The notes under the pieces are model-generated. The model saw nothing but the letters and a program-made list of their open reading frames with translations, made no database searches and was not told the DNA's origin. Source: Notolepis coatsorum (lineage: Eukaryota > Chordata > Actinopteri > Aulopiformes > Paralepididae). Taken from it: 64,000 nt of DNA. The stretch lies in contig OZ020589.1 of NCBI GenBank assembly GCA_963971535.1, positions 48,852,312 through 48,916,311 of the forward strand. Direction: 5' to 3'. Shown here piece by piece: positions 32,461 through 42,356 of this stretch. Every line of letters starts with the position of its first letter. The first letter of the stretch is position 1. A program made the position numbers and the translations under genes.

Positions 32461-32745
32461 TGTAGTTCATAATGTTTATGTAATCCAATAGGGTTGGTAA
32501 CCCCATTAATAGAAAATGGGTTTTCAGTCTATTCAGCTTCCAATAGAAGACAGATCTTTGTGATGGGTCGCTCCAGGACGTTGTACTTGATCCGGACTTT
32601 CAAACTGCACAAGTCCATGTCTGTCAGGAAAGGTTTGCAGTACCTTTCCCAACAGCCAGGATCCACGAGGCGCATTAGAGTCCGCTACCATGAAAAACGT
32701 CTCCTACGAAAAGTTCATCTTGTTCTTTGGCCACCGTTGTCTCTT
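32461..32745 (-). pseudogene. old BEL/Pao element, 3' UTR and C-terminal pol domain
   Basis: On the minus strand, RWPKNKMNF (about 32735) leads through VADSNAPRGSWLLGKVLQTF (about 32635-32695) and YNVLERPITKICLLLEAE (about 32543-32600) to a stop at about 32540. This is the C-terminal domain that follows the integrase in BEL/Pao pol proteins (DUF5641). Two frameshifts are needed. The rest of the integrase, RNase H and reverse transcriptase are absent upstream and replaced by a lysine-rich segment. Confidence 0.7.
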
Positions 32746-33625
32746 TGTCTTTTCCTCGCTGGCATCCCTCTTGTCCGACAGCTCCTGTTTCTTTTTCTTT
32801 TCCTGATTAGAGTCAACTGACATTGTCTTTACGTTCCTTGTGTTCCTTGTGTGTGTGTAGCATCCACAGAGTCTCTTATCTTTGTTGTGTTTCTCCAGGG
32901 AGTCTTTCCTCTCTTTAGCCATGTCAAATATGCCCTTTTCCTCCTTCTCTTTATGGTCTTTCTCTTTTGTTTTTTTCTGTTGGGAAGTGGTCCAGTTCAT
33001 CCTGATCAGGTGTTGAGTCTTTCCTATGGGAGTCAGAGAGGCCTGGAGAATCACTTAACTTAACTACACAGCGTTTGTGGGATTTGTATTCCTTGTACTC
33101 CTTCACAGGACCGTCCCAACTGTCGTCCCCGTAGAGGGAGGAATCGGAGGAGAGGTCTACCTGTTGTGGTGGTCATCGGAGGCACTGAGCTTGGTATCTT
33201 CCATGTTCAGGAAACGGTTGTTGACGTCGTAACCTTCATGTTTCGGCTCCTCCTTTGGTGCCTTTTCATTTTTAGATTTCTCCTTCTCCTCCCTGGTGTT
33301 CTTCTTCTTGTCCACCTACAGATGTTTCTCCTCTCTGTTCACTTTTCCTGTCAGCCTTTGAGGAGGACTTCTCCTTGGGCCTTTTCTCCTCTTTGTGAGC
33401 CTTCAGTTTCTCCTCCTTGGGCCCGTCTCTCTCTTTGAGGGTCCTTTCCTTCTCAACTTTTACAGGTTTCTCCCTCTCCTCCTTGACAGGCTTCTCCTTG
33501 GTGGATTCTTTAGCCTTCTTAATTTTCTCCTCCTTCGCTGTTCTCTGCAGCTCTTTCCCAGAAGACCAGTCCTTGTCCTCAGGTTTGATTTTTGAAAGCC
33601 GCTCCTTTGAATGATCTTTCTGAGA
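32746..33625 (-). pseudogene. lysine-rich host-like coding segment inside the old BEL/Pao element
   Basis: About 880 bases on the minus strand read as one decayed, intronless coding segment. It starts KDHSKERLSKIKPEDKDWSS (about 33560-33625) and passes through long Lys/Glu-rich stretches. It continues with YDVNNRFLNMEDTKLSASDD (about 33180-33240) and DLSSDSSLYGDDSWDGPVKE (about 33110-33170). It ends in KGIFDMAKERKDSLEKH (about 32880-32935) and MSVDSNQEKKKKQELSDK. In composition and phrasing it resembles the large lysine-rich exon of the ANKRD11/ANKRD12 nuclear co-regulators. That attribution is from memory and unverified. Stops and frameshifts show it is not a working gene. Both edges run directly into BEL/Pao coding sequence. 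Confidence 0.5.
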
Positions 33626-34678
33626 AATGGAGATGCGGTTGGCTGTGACTGTGGGGCAGCTAATCCCACTCATTGCCTCCTCTCAATGGTCCGTTGACAA
33701 CCCATCCCAAAAGGGTTCCAACAGCGTAAGGTCCTCTACTCCTGCTGTTTATCACCTCCCATGGCTCCATTGCTTCTGGAGTTTCAGACTCAACAGATGC
33801 CACAGATGTAGCAAAACTGCTTCCTTTCTCCTGTATGCGTCCCTGTGATGCTTTATTTCCAATCTTCAATTTTGACATTGAGACAGCAGTGTCTTGAATG
33901 TCCCCATATAGTGGATCAGATGCAATAGACACTTGTCTCTCAATGAAGTTGACAACGTCACTGAAACCTGCTTGACAGTGATGTTTCTCCTGATGCTCAA
34001 AAGCAATGTTTCTCCATCTGTCTCTGAGTTTGTATGGTAACTTCATGATTATTGCACGTAGGTTTGATGGCATATTCATCTCTCCGACATGTAGCTGATG
34101 TCCTCCATAGCATTACAGCAGATGCGTAGGAATAATGAAAATGCTTGTAAAGCCTTGATATCCTCTGATTTCACAGGTGCCCATCCAAATGCTCTCTCCA
34201 TATATGCAGTGGCTATTTCCTGCTCATTTACAAAACGTTCATGTAGAAGCATCCTGGCCTTTTGATACCCCCTGTCAGATGGCATATGTTGACAGGTCTT
34301 CACCAGCTCTCTAGGTTGCCCTCGGGTGTACTGCTCCAGGTAGTACAGGCAGTCCACACTGCTAGCAGCCTTTCCTTCCACTCCATGTTCAAAAGCTCTA
34401 ACAAATGTGTTGTACTCAAAAGGGTTTCCATCAAAGACTGGTATGTCCCTGGGGGGTAGTGATAGGGAAGATTTCTGTTGCACAAGTAATGCTGTGATGT
34501 CATTTAGCTTCCACATGATTGTGAAAATATTGCCTTGGTCCTCACTGTTTTGGATGGATTGCTGTGGTGAATGTACAGCGTGATGTGATGTTGAGCTCTT
34601 TGTGGCATGCTTGCGTTGAGATTTGGAGCATATAGTATTGTTTTGGTTCCTTGTGAAATGGTTTCCTTGCACCGTGCC
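33626..34678 (-). pseudogene. old BEL/Pao gag and protease remnant
   Basis: Read right to left. A gag core has LPPRDIPVFDGNPFEYNTFV (about 34385-34445), CLYYLEQYTRGQPRELVKTC (about 34295-34355) and ATAYMERAFGWAPVKSEDIK (about 34160-34215). A frameshift at about 34078 leads to DPLYGDIQ (about 33895). The zinc knuckles and most of the protease are then missing, and sequence resumes with [20 protein letters not shown] (about 33675-33735) and VTANRISIS (about 33630-33655). The gag upstream of 34678 was separated by insertion of the young BEL/Pao element. The remainder lies at 43792-48785. Confidence 0.75.
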
Positions 34679-36113
34679 TGTAACTGAGGGGTACAATTCC
34701 CTGACTGTATTACTAGATATGATACTTACTACCACTACCTTTGTACTTAATATTCGGCCACCCAGTACACGGCATAAATATATTATCATAAACACTCTCA
34801 CGTAGATGAAACGGATCCAACACAAATGTACGAAGTCGAAGTATGCGTTTATTACTACACAGCAATGGTGTGTAGAGCAAGCACTTAATCACTTAATTAC
34901 ATTTATGAATTGAACTAGTATGCACTTTTATGGCAAAGAGTATTCGTCGGTATATCAATAGAGAATGTCCAATCTCTGATGGCGCAGGTGGTAAATATAC
35001 GACCTGGAATAGTTAAGGAATAACAGCAATGATACTTTAATGATTATAAGACTGGATACACTAAGGGGGGGTTAATCCGGTCGCTTGTAAGCCGACAAGA
35101 GTAGGAGGGGGGGGGGGGTAGAATCCGGCTGCCTCGTCCGGCCAAGGGTATCCCAGGTGAACCCACTGTAGTGCCGTTCAATGCGCCGGCGATCCTTGGA
35201 CCACAGATGAAAGCAGGTGGACTCTTTGTGGGCCGGCTCTCTCCGGTCCACGGGGGAGAGACGTGAAGCGACCTTGTCTTGCAGAGCGTCTCCTCACCTT
35301 GCGTCCTCTCCAGGGGGGGGGGTTCCAACACACGGCAGTGTCGGGGGTCTTTATCCATGGAATAATCAAAGTATACAAAGCATAATCCGTGCCTGGGAAG
35401 GCGGGCTGTCGTCGGTAGAATAATCCGGTATACAGGTCCACTCGCTCGTCGGCTCTGGGGCTCCTCGGGTGCAGCTTCACATGGGGTCAACCACCCTGGG
35501 TAAGCAGCCAGTTCTCTGCCCGAAACGATGGGGTACTGACTACGGTAGTATTCTCACCGCACGAAGCACTATATATTAACAGACTATTATTAGCTTAATA
35601 GACTACGTCCAACTCGACGATATAGTGCCAAATATGACTATTCAAATATTAATATACACGATGTCTCAATACCGATGGTAGGCGAACTTGGCCTTACTCC
35701 CACACGTGGCGTCGCGGGGAGGCTTTACGTCTGTGACTCTATTGGAGGGTAAGAAACTGGACTGAAAAAGGAAGTCCTACTTTAGTAGCGCAGTATATAT
35801 ACGCACTATGAACAAATAGTCCCATTAGTGGTGCGGTAGCCAGATTCCTACGCGGAACTAGGACTTGTTCGTACATGTGGAGCGGTACGTTTGAACTGGG
35901 TCTGAGGGGTATGGCAGCCTGGCACCAAGGTCTCGACCAATAGTAGAATGGAGACTATTATGGGATGTTCAGTAGGCTAGAATGGATATTCAATGCATAT
36001 TGTACAAGGAATATACAAGGGATATCAGGGAATATTAGAGAATATACAAATACAATTAAATATATATATATAAATAAATATATATATTCGGTTTAATCTG
36101 GCCCTTCACAACA
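34679..36113 (-). repeat. 3' LTR of the BEL/Pao element
   Basis: In plus-strand order it starts TGTAACTGAGGGG and ends CCTTCACAACA (TG...CA on both strands). It is the copy downstream of pol on the minus strand. It has a G-run of 12 near 35107 where the other LTR has 11, and a TA run four bases longer near 36062. Antisense open frames within it (such as 35044-35490) recur in the other LTR only because the LTRs are identical; I do not call them genes. Confidence 0.95.
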
Positions 36114-36124
36114 GCCACCCCCTG
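36114..36124 (-). other. polypurine tract
   Basis: Immediately upstream of the 3' LTR on the minus strand the sequence reads CAGGGGGTGGC, the purine-rich primer for plus-strand DNA synthesis. Confidence 0.65.
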
Positions 36125-36222
36125 AATAGGTCCCAGACCTAATCAGTTAAACAGAGACAGATTAATCGCGTTGTCTATTTACACATAAGGGTTTGCTGTA
36201 GGGGTCAGTCAACTTCACAAAG

Positions 36223-39200
36223 TCATAGGGTTGTAGGGTCATGGTCATCATCGATTGTGTCTGGGAGTCGAGGCAGTTCTATGAGCCTCGCCACGGGACG
36301 GGTGTAAGTGCGACCCTGGACGAGCACTTCAGCTGCTCGGACCTTGCCGTCGGCACCGGTGATCACTTTGCTTACGCGGCCGGCCGGCCACATAGCTCTG
36401 GGCAGTGATTGATCAATAATCATGACGACTGTTCCTTCTGTCAAATTGTCTCTCTCCTTTACCCACTTCTGGCGGGTCTGTAGAGACGGTAGGTAGTGCA
36501 GTAGGAAACTGTTCCAAAACTTGTCGGCTAATACTTGGCTGTACCTCCACATTCGTCGGCCGTTCGCTTCTTCAGGCCGGTACATTGTCTGGGGTAATGC
36601 AGGATCTAGCCGCCCCATCAGGAGTGTGTTGGGGGTAACTGGGTCGATATCCGCCACATCACTGGAGACATATCCGAGGGGCTTCGAGTTAAGTACTCCC
36701 TCAATCTCCGTGAGGACTGTCATTAGGACTTCTTCCGCCACAGTCTGGGCCCCAAGTACTGCGTACAGGGCTGTCTTTATGGAGCGCACTTCTCGTTCCC
36801 AAGTGCCACCGAAGTGGGGTGCGTTTGGGGGGTTGAATTGGAAATCAACCTGTGCTGGAGCGAGGTGGGTCTTAAGTTCTGGGCCCATAGCTTGGAAGCT
36901 CTCTCTCAGCTCTCTTTCGCCGCCTTTGAAGTTTGTCCCATGATCGGACAATAGGGTAGACGGTCTTCCTTTCCGTGATGTGAATCTTCGGAAGGCCATA
37001 AGGAATGAGTCTGTGCTCATGGTCGGGAGAAGCTCGATGTGTATCGCTCTGGTGGTCATGCATTTGAATACAATACCCCACCGCTTCTCGGTTCCTCTTC
37101 CTTTCTTTATGTGCAGCGGGCCAAAGCAGTCCATACCCGTTGAGTGGAATGGCTTGTCACCGATTCGGAGGCGACATGGAGGAAGGTCAGCCATCCTTGG
37201 TATGCTGGGCTGCGCGCGCCACTTGCGGCAGTCTAGACATGTTCGCTGGAAGCGTCGTACCGCCTCTCTTCCTTGTAGGATCCAGTAACGACGTCTGATT
37301 TCCGCGAAGACTCTTTCTGCTCCTGCGTGATGTACATCCTCATCGTATTTCTTTATAATCAGCTCTGTGACCTTGTGTCGGCTGTTCAATACGATCGGGT
37401 ATTTAATGTCATCCGGTAGATTGGGGGCTCTGCGTAGGCGACCACCCACTCTGATGAGGGTATGAGCGTCGCTCTCGGGGGCCAGATGAATTAATCTGCT
37501 GTCGGATGGGACGGGCTTTCCTCCCTGTAGACAGGCCAATTCATCGGGGAACGAGTCTCTCTGGGCTCGCTGCAGTAGAAGCAATTCTGCTTCCTCGTAG
37601 TTAGCTGCTGACATATCAGCGGGGGACTTGCACTCCGGGTGGTACCGCAGGAATGTTCTTTGTTGTGCACTCTCTATGGACGTGCAATCGTCTATGTTAG
37701 GGTCGGTGGAGGCTACGGTGCTCAATCCACAGAACACAGACTTCTTATTTTCCACCTCCTCTGGACTTGCTTCCCTCGGGATAGGCATGGGCCACTGTCC
37801 TTCCGGGAGTCTTAGGAATGCGGGGCCGTCACTGTAGACATTGCGACGGGTGAGGTCATCCAGGGGCATCCCCCGGGTGATGACGTCAGCTGGGTTCTGT
37901 TTTGTATCAACGTAGCGCCACTCTGTTTCTCCGGTTAACTCTTCGGTTAAGTCTTGAATCTCGGTGACTCTGACTCCCACGAAGACTTTGTACTTGCATG
38001 AGTCCGATTTGATCCAGGCGAGTACCGTCGTGGAATCTGACCACAGGATTGTTCTAGACACCGGTATGGTGAGCTCACGTTGGATGAGCGTGGCTAGGTG
38101 CGCTCCGGCTAGGGCTGCGCAGAGCTCTAGACGTGGGATAGATTGTTGCTTGCGTGGGGCTATTCTCGAGCGGGCGAGGACAAATGCTGTGTAGATCTCT
38201 CCCCCCTGGTCTTGGGCCCGTAAGTAGGCTACTGATCCGTATGCGACCTCTGAGGCGTCACTGAAGACGTGTAAGTCCATTTTACATGTCTCTGGCCTCA
38301 CCGTGGGTGGGAAGTAGCTTCGGCGCATATTAACGCCTGGGAGTGAGTGGAGCTCCATCTCCCACTCTCTCCAGGTGGATGCAAGGTGTGCGGGAATGGG
38401 GTCGTCCCAGCCCTGGTCCTTGTCCCACAATGCTCGTACAATCATTTTTGCCCTGGTGGTGTACGGTAGAATACATCCTAGCGGGTCATATTGTCGGGCG
38501 AGTGTTGTGTACACACTCCGTCTGGTGGTCGGCGCCGCCGCCGGCCTTCCCTGCTCCGTAGTCAGGGGCTTGTGTCTGTAGTGAAGCGAATCTGTTTTGA
38601 ATCGCCACACCAATCCCAGGGTCATCTCCTGGGCTTCTCCCGGGATTGTAGCCATCCAGGTCTCGCTGCTGGCTGCCTTGTCCTCGGAGGAGAGGCTGCG
38701 CAGTACTTGCGGATCGCTGCTGGCCCACTGCCTGAGATCAAAGCCGCCTTTGATCAATGAGGCGCGGAGTTTAATCAGGAGAGCCTCGGCTTCTTCTTGG
38801 GTTGAAAGGCTTTGTAGACAGTTGTCTACGTAGAAGCTGTTCTTTACGCTGTGTCGGACCTCTTCGTCCGCTGCTGGGTCCTCTGCTACATGTTTCTGTA
38901 GTGCAAATGTAGCACAGCAGGGGCTGCACGTCGTTCCGAAGGGGAGGACTTCCCATTGGTAGATGGCTGGGTGCTCATCTCCTGGCTTCTCTCTCCATAG
39001 GAACCGTAACAGGGGCTTGTCCGCCTCTACTAATCTCACCTGCAGGAACATTCCTTTAATGTCCCCGCTGATGGCCACCTTTTCCTGGCGGAAGCGGAGT
39101 AGAACGCAGAGTAGGGAGGGGCCGAGTGTGGGACCGGGCAGTAACTCTTTATTCAGATTTTGGGATCCGATCTGGTAGCTGCAGTTAAATACTATGCGGT

Positions 39201-42200
39201 CTTTACCGTTGTGATGGACCTTGTGGTGGGGCACGTACCACGATTCAGTGGTCTGGTCAGCCTCTTTAATGTCCATCTTTGTGACGTGTCCCGCTGTGAT
39301 GAGCTTCTCAATCTCAGCGCGGTATACACTCTCTTGGGCGGGGTTCTTGGCTAAGCGCCGCTCCGTGTTCAGCAGGTACCGTTCTGTGGCGTCTGTCTTG
39401 GCGTGGAAAGTAGGCATTCCTTCTCGCCGCAGGAGTGGCGTGGCGTATCTCAACACGCCGTTGACCGGGACTCTCTTGGTCCCTGTCTCGAGGAGGTGAA
39501 TGGCGTAAATGTCATCTTTAGAGCGAATGTCTTTCTTTCCGTTCTTAAAGGGCATTTGTTCCAAGGTCCATAGCCGCTCTACGTGTTGCAGGAGTGCGGT
39601 TTCTCCCTCTGTGACTCGGGAGTGGAGACATCTAGTGGCTGTACTTCGGTTGAGAGATTTGGCGAGCGGGCCTTGGAGAGTCCATCCCAAACGGGTCTCG
39701 ACTGCTGCAGGACAGCCTCGGGGTCCGGTATGAACCCGGTCTATCGGGACAATGAGGTCTGCATGGTCGGAGCCTATCAACAGGGTCGGCATAGCATTGT
39801 CTATGAGCGGGATCGGTAACTTGCGCAGATGTGCATATTTCTCCATCAGCTTGGCGACGGGGTATGTGTACCGCGACAGTCCTATTTCTTGGCTGGTGAA
39901 AGCGTCTGTAATCTGGTACCGTCGCTCAGGCTGGCCGCTTGCTGCGATAGAGAATGAGACATTCTCGCCCTTTATCGTCTTCAAATCTCGTCTTATTGTC
40001 AGAATTGTCATTTGGGTTTCGCTTCCCCGCAGCCCTAGCTGGGCCGCAGCGGAGGCGAGCAGCAGGGTCTTCTCTGACCCGTCATCGAGGACGGCGTAAG
40101 TGTCCAGGACTTTATTCTGGTAGCTTAGTGTCACACGCACTACTTTTAGGAGTACTCGTGCTCCACTGCTGCTGGCGGGATCGATGTACATGACGCTCGC
40201 TTTGCGGCTGGATGGTGCAGGTGAAGGGCGCCGTCTGTTACTGTCGTGAAGTATGTCCAGATGGGCTCCATCGCACTTGGTGCACCTTTTCTTTAAGCGG
40301 CATTCGGCTGCCATGTGTGAGCGCGCACAGCGAAAACAGCGCTTGTTGGACTTTATCCATTGACCTGCTTCCTCCGCGTTCAGCTTGGGGAAGGAGTCAC
40401 ATTGCGCTAGCCAGTGTTCTTTCTCACAGTAGGGGCACACTATCTTCCACTTCTCCGTTCTGGAGGGGGTACTGTGGCTCCTGCTGCTCGGTACTGACTC
40501 CGATTGGTGCATCACAGTCACCGATCTTCTTCCATCATTTAGTCGTCTGGTTCCTTCTCTGGAGCCAGGGGTGCTCCGTCCGAATGTATCTAGCCGTAGG
40601 CTGCTGACTTCTCTCGCCAGGAAGTCTGCTAGATCGAGGAGGTTCGGTTCGGGGCCATTCGGGTCTCTGTGGTCCCTCTGCCGCCTAAAGCGCTCCTGAC
40701 GAGCGGGCGGCAGCTTCTCCAGAATCCTTTCCACATTTGAGTTGGCGTAAAGTTCATGCCTCCCCTTCTCTCTTTGCGCTCCCAACATCCCTACCAGGGA
40801 CTGCACTCTGATGGACAGGTCGTCCAGTGCTCGATTGTCTATTGCTGGGGGTAAGCGGTCGATGTGTCGGATCTCCTGGATCACGTAATCCCATATGCGC
40901 CCATACCTCTGGTCCAATGCTACCAGCGCTGCTGTGTATGGGGTGGTGGAAGTCGCGTAGGCGAGCGCTATATTATGTGCGCGGGGTACCTTTAAGTGCT
41001 TCAGTAGGATGGCGTATTTGTGGCGTTCATCCAATACATCCACCAACATGGTCTCCAGACACATGCGGAGTTCTGTATACTGGGCCCGGTTCTCTTGGGT
41101 GAAGTCGGGTACCATGGGCGTGCCAATGTATGACGCTGACTGTGGATACATCGGCGAGCGTTGGGGGAGAGGCCTCCTAGGCGAGTCTCCTCCCGCTCCT
41201 TGGTATGGGCTGGTACCGGCAGTGTACCATGGCCCGCTTGTCCAGGTGCTGTTCCTCGGTGCGGGTCGTGCGTCGTGCTCACCCGTGTATAGAGTCGGGG
41301 GTCTGTAGCGCAGCTCCGCGGGAGTATAGCCTGGGCTGTACCGGACCTCCTGGTCCGGTAGAGTACTGTGCTGTCTTCGGGCGTGGTTCTCCTCCTCTTC
41401 CTCTTCGTCTTCAGTTAGGTCATCCAGTGCTTGTAGTCTCTGGTTTAGCCTCTCCACAGGATATGCTGCTCCTTCCCGGTTGCTAGGTCTCGCTTGGACC
41501 GGTGGGGGGAGGTGGTCTGTGGGGGGTATAGACCTCGTCTGTTGGTCAAGTTCAGGGTTGTTTACTCGGCTAGGGGATGCCGCCCTGGAGGTGTGTCTAG
41601 ACGAGTTCCTGGAGCCTCTGGCGGAGGGAGAGGGTGTTGTCCGTCTGATCAGCTGTTCTATTAGTTGCGACTGCTGTCTGTCGCGCGCTGCGTCCCGTTG
41701 AGCACCGGCTCGTTCTCGGGCCACATTCTCTTCCATCTGAATGAGTCTTATTTCTAGACGTATCTGCTCGTGTTCGCTTCGCTGCTGGATCTGCAGTCGG
41801 TCGCGTTCAGCAGCGGCGTTCAGGCTGATGAGGAAGGCCTGCTGTAGGGTCCTCTCTGCCTCGCTGGGAGAAGGCGGTTGTATAGGGGAGCCCTCCCTCG
41901 GGGTACTCCTTGCGGAGCCTTGGAGCTCTATCTCCACGGTGCTCTCCCCGTCTTCTTCCGTGCCGAGTTCTCTCTCTGTAGCGTTGTATTCCTCCCGGGA
42001 CTCATCGGGGACTACTTCTTCAGTACTGGCGGGGTGTGAAGTCATGTCTGGTTCCCACTGGTCCCCACCGTGAACTTGGTCAGTTACATTAGAGCCCGTA
42101 GGGGCCTCTATGGTCGGGGTAGTCTGGGCGTTGGGGTTAGACATACTTTTACTTTCTAGTTTTACCGCGTTTACTGTTAGTAGAAGACTAGGTTGTTGAC

Positions 42201-42312
42201 TGACAGCGTAAGCCTCTAAGTACTGAGGGAGCCGTCGTTCGCGCTGCGGGCGTTGGTTAGGAGGATCGTTTCGTGGAGTGTTCATCATAGGCCATTTCAA
42301 TATTAATAACAC
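36223..42312 (-). CDS. BEL/Pao gag-pol polyprotein, intact
   Basis: A single frame of 2029 codons. The start may be the ATG at 42312 or the MM pair eight to nine codons later; the leader after the primer site is very short either way. Domains in order: disordered charged N-terminus with a helical stretch (about 150-220); gag core (about 405-590); cysteine knuckles CPYCEKEHWLAQC, CFRCARSHMAAEC and CTKCDGAH (about 625-690); retropepsin-like protease with VLDDGSEKT (about 742); reverse transcriptase with GDIKGMFLQV (about 1083) and FYVDNCL (about 1160, the YVDN form usual in BEL/Pao); RNase H with FSDAS (about 1350) and WSDSTTVLAW (about 1424); integrase zinc region HHAG...CLDC (about 1661-1695); integrase core with MDCFGP, LLSDHGTNF and FGGTWERE (about 1727, 1787 and 1834); C-terminal DUF5641 domain to the end. 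No frameshift separates gag from pol. Confidence 0.95.
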   Translation of the reverse strand: MLLILKWPMMNTPRNDPPNQRPQRERRLPQYLEAYAVSQQPSLLLTVNAVKLESKSMSNPNAQTTPTIEAPTGSNVTDQVHGGDQWEPDMTSHPASTEEVVPDESREEYNATERELGTEEDGESTVEIELQGSARSTPREGSPIQPPSPSEAERTLQQAFLISLNAAAERDRLQIQQRSEHEQIRLEIRLIQMEENVARERAGAQRDAARDRQQSQLIEQLIRRTTPSPSARGSRNSSRHTSRAASPSRVNNPELDQQTRSIPPTDHLPPPVQARPSNREGAAYPVERLNQRLQALDDLTEDEEEEEENHARRQHSTLPDQEVRYSPGYTPAELRYRPPTLYTGEHDARPAPRNSTWTSGPWYTAGTSPYQGAGGDSPRRPLPQRSPMYPQSASYIGTPMVPDFTQENRAQYTELRMCLETMLVDVLDERHKYAILLKHLKVPRAHNIALAYATSTTPYTAALVALDQRYGRIWDYVIQEIRHIDRLPPAIDNRALDDLSIRVQSLVGMLGAQREKGRHELYANSNVERILEKLPPARQERFRRQRDHRDPNGPEPNLLDLADFLAREVSSLRLDTFGRSTPGSREGTRRLNDGRRSVTVMHQSESVPSSRSHSTPSRTEKWKIVCPYCEKEHWLAQCDSFPKLNAEEAGQWIKSNKRCFRCARSHMAAECRLKKRCTKCDGAHLDILHDSNRRRPSPAPSSRKASVMYIDPASSSGARVLLKVVRVTLSYQNKVLDTYAVLDDGSEKTLLLASAAAQLGLRGSETQMTILTIRRDLKTIKGENVSFSIAASGQPERRYQITDAFTSQEIGLSRYTYPVAKLMEKYAHLRKLPIPLIDNAMPTLLIGSDHADLIVPIDRVHTGPRGCPAAVETRLGWTLQGPLAKSLNRSTATRCLHSRVTEGETALLQHVERLWTLEQMPFKNGKKDIRSKDDIYAIHLLETGTKRVPVNGVLRYATPLLRREGMPTFHAKTDATERYLLNTERRLAKNPAQESVYRAEIEKLITAGHVTKMDIKEADQTTESWYVPHHKVHHNGKDRIVFNCSYQIGSQNLNKELLPGPTLGPSLLCVLLRFRQEKVAISGDIKGMFLQVRLVEADKPLLRFLWREKPGDEHPAIYQWEVLPFGTTCSPCCATFALQKHVAEDPAADEEVRHSVKNSFYVDNCLQSLSTQEEAEALLIKLRASLIKGGFDLRQWASSDPQVLRSLSSEDKAASSETWMATIPGEAQEMTLGLVWRFKTDSLHYRHKPLTTEQGRPAAAPTTRRSVYTTLARQYDPLGCILPYTTRAKMIVRALWDKDQGWDDPIPAHLASTWREWEMELHSLPGVNMRRSYFPPTVRPETCKMDLHVFSDASEVAYGSVAYLRAQDQGGEIYTAFVLARSRIAPRKQQSIPRLELCAALAGAHLATLIQRELTIPVSRTILWSDSTTVLAWIKSDSCKYKVFVGVRVTEIQDLTEELTGETEWRYVDTKQNPADVITRGMPLDDLTRRNVYSDGPAFLRLPEGQWPMPIPREASPEEVENKKSVFCGLSTVASTDPNIDDCTSIESAQQRTFLRYHPECKSPADMSAANYEEAELLLLQRAQRDSFPDELACLQGGKPVPSDSRLIHLAPESDAHTLIRVGGRLRRAPNLPDDIKYPIVLNSRHKVTELIIKKYDEDVHHAGAERVFAEIRRRYWILQGREAVRRFQRTCLDCRKWRAQPSIPRMADLPPCRLRIGDKPFHSTGMDCFGPLHIKKGRGTEKRWGIVFKCMTTRAIHIELLPTMSTDSFLMAFRRFTSRKGRPSTLLSDHGTNFKGGERELRESFQAMGPELKTHLAPAQVDFQFNPPNAPHFGGTWEREVRSIKTALYAVLGAQTVAEEVLMTVLTEIEGVLNSKPLGYVSSDVADIDPVTPNTLLMGRLDPALPQTMYRPEEANGRRMWRYSQVLADKFWNSFLLHYLPSLQTRQKWVKERDNLTEGTVVMIIDQSLPRAMWPAGRVSKVITGADGKVRAAEVLVQGRTYTRPVARLIELPRLPDTIDDDHDPTTL

Positions 42313-42337
42313 TATATTAATATTACACTGATTACCC

Positions 42338-42354
42338 TCCGGCTCGAAGGACCA
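42338..42354 (-). other. primer-binding site, tRNA-Tyr
   Basis: Plus-strand TCCGGCTCGAAGGACCA is the 3' end of vertebrate tRNA-Tyr including the added CCA. The minus strand is therefore complementary to that tRNA, two bases after the 5' LTR. The match covers all 17 bases as I recall the tRNA. Confidence 0.85.
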
Positions 42355-42356
42355 AT

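Noticed and set aside
34679..34825. N-terminal extension of the old BEL/Pao gag frame
   Set aside because: The first 49 codons of the frame starting at 34825 come from the LTR of the young element, so the apparent fusion protein is an insertion artefact.
35044..35490. A gene in the BEL/Pao LTR (repeated at 42739-43167)
   Set aside because: It is present twice only because the LTRs are duplicates. No domain or homologous protein is recognised, and G-run length changes alter its end.
36521..42073. Many plus-strand open frames opposite the BEL/Pao pol gene
   Set aside because: They are antisense shadows of the intact minus-strand gene and show no domain of their own.
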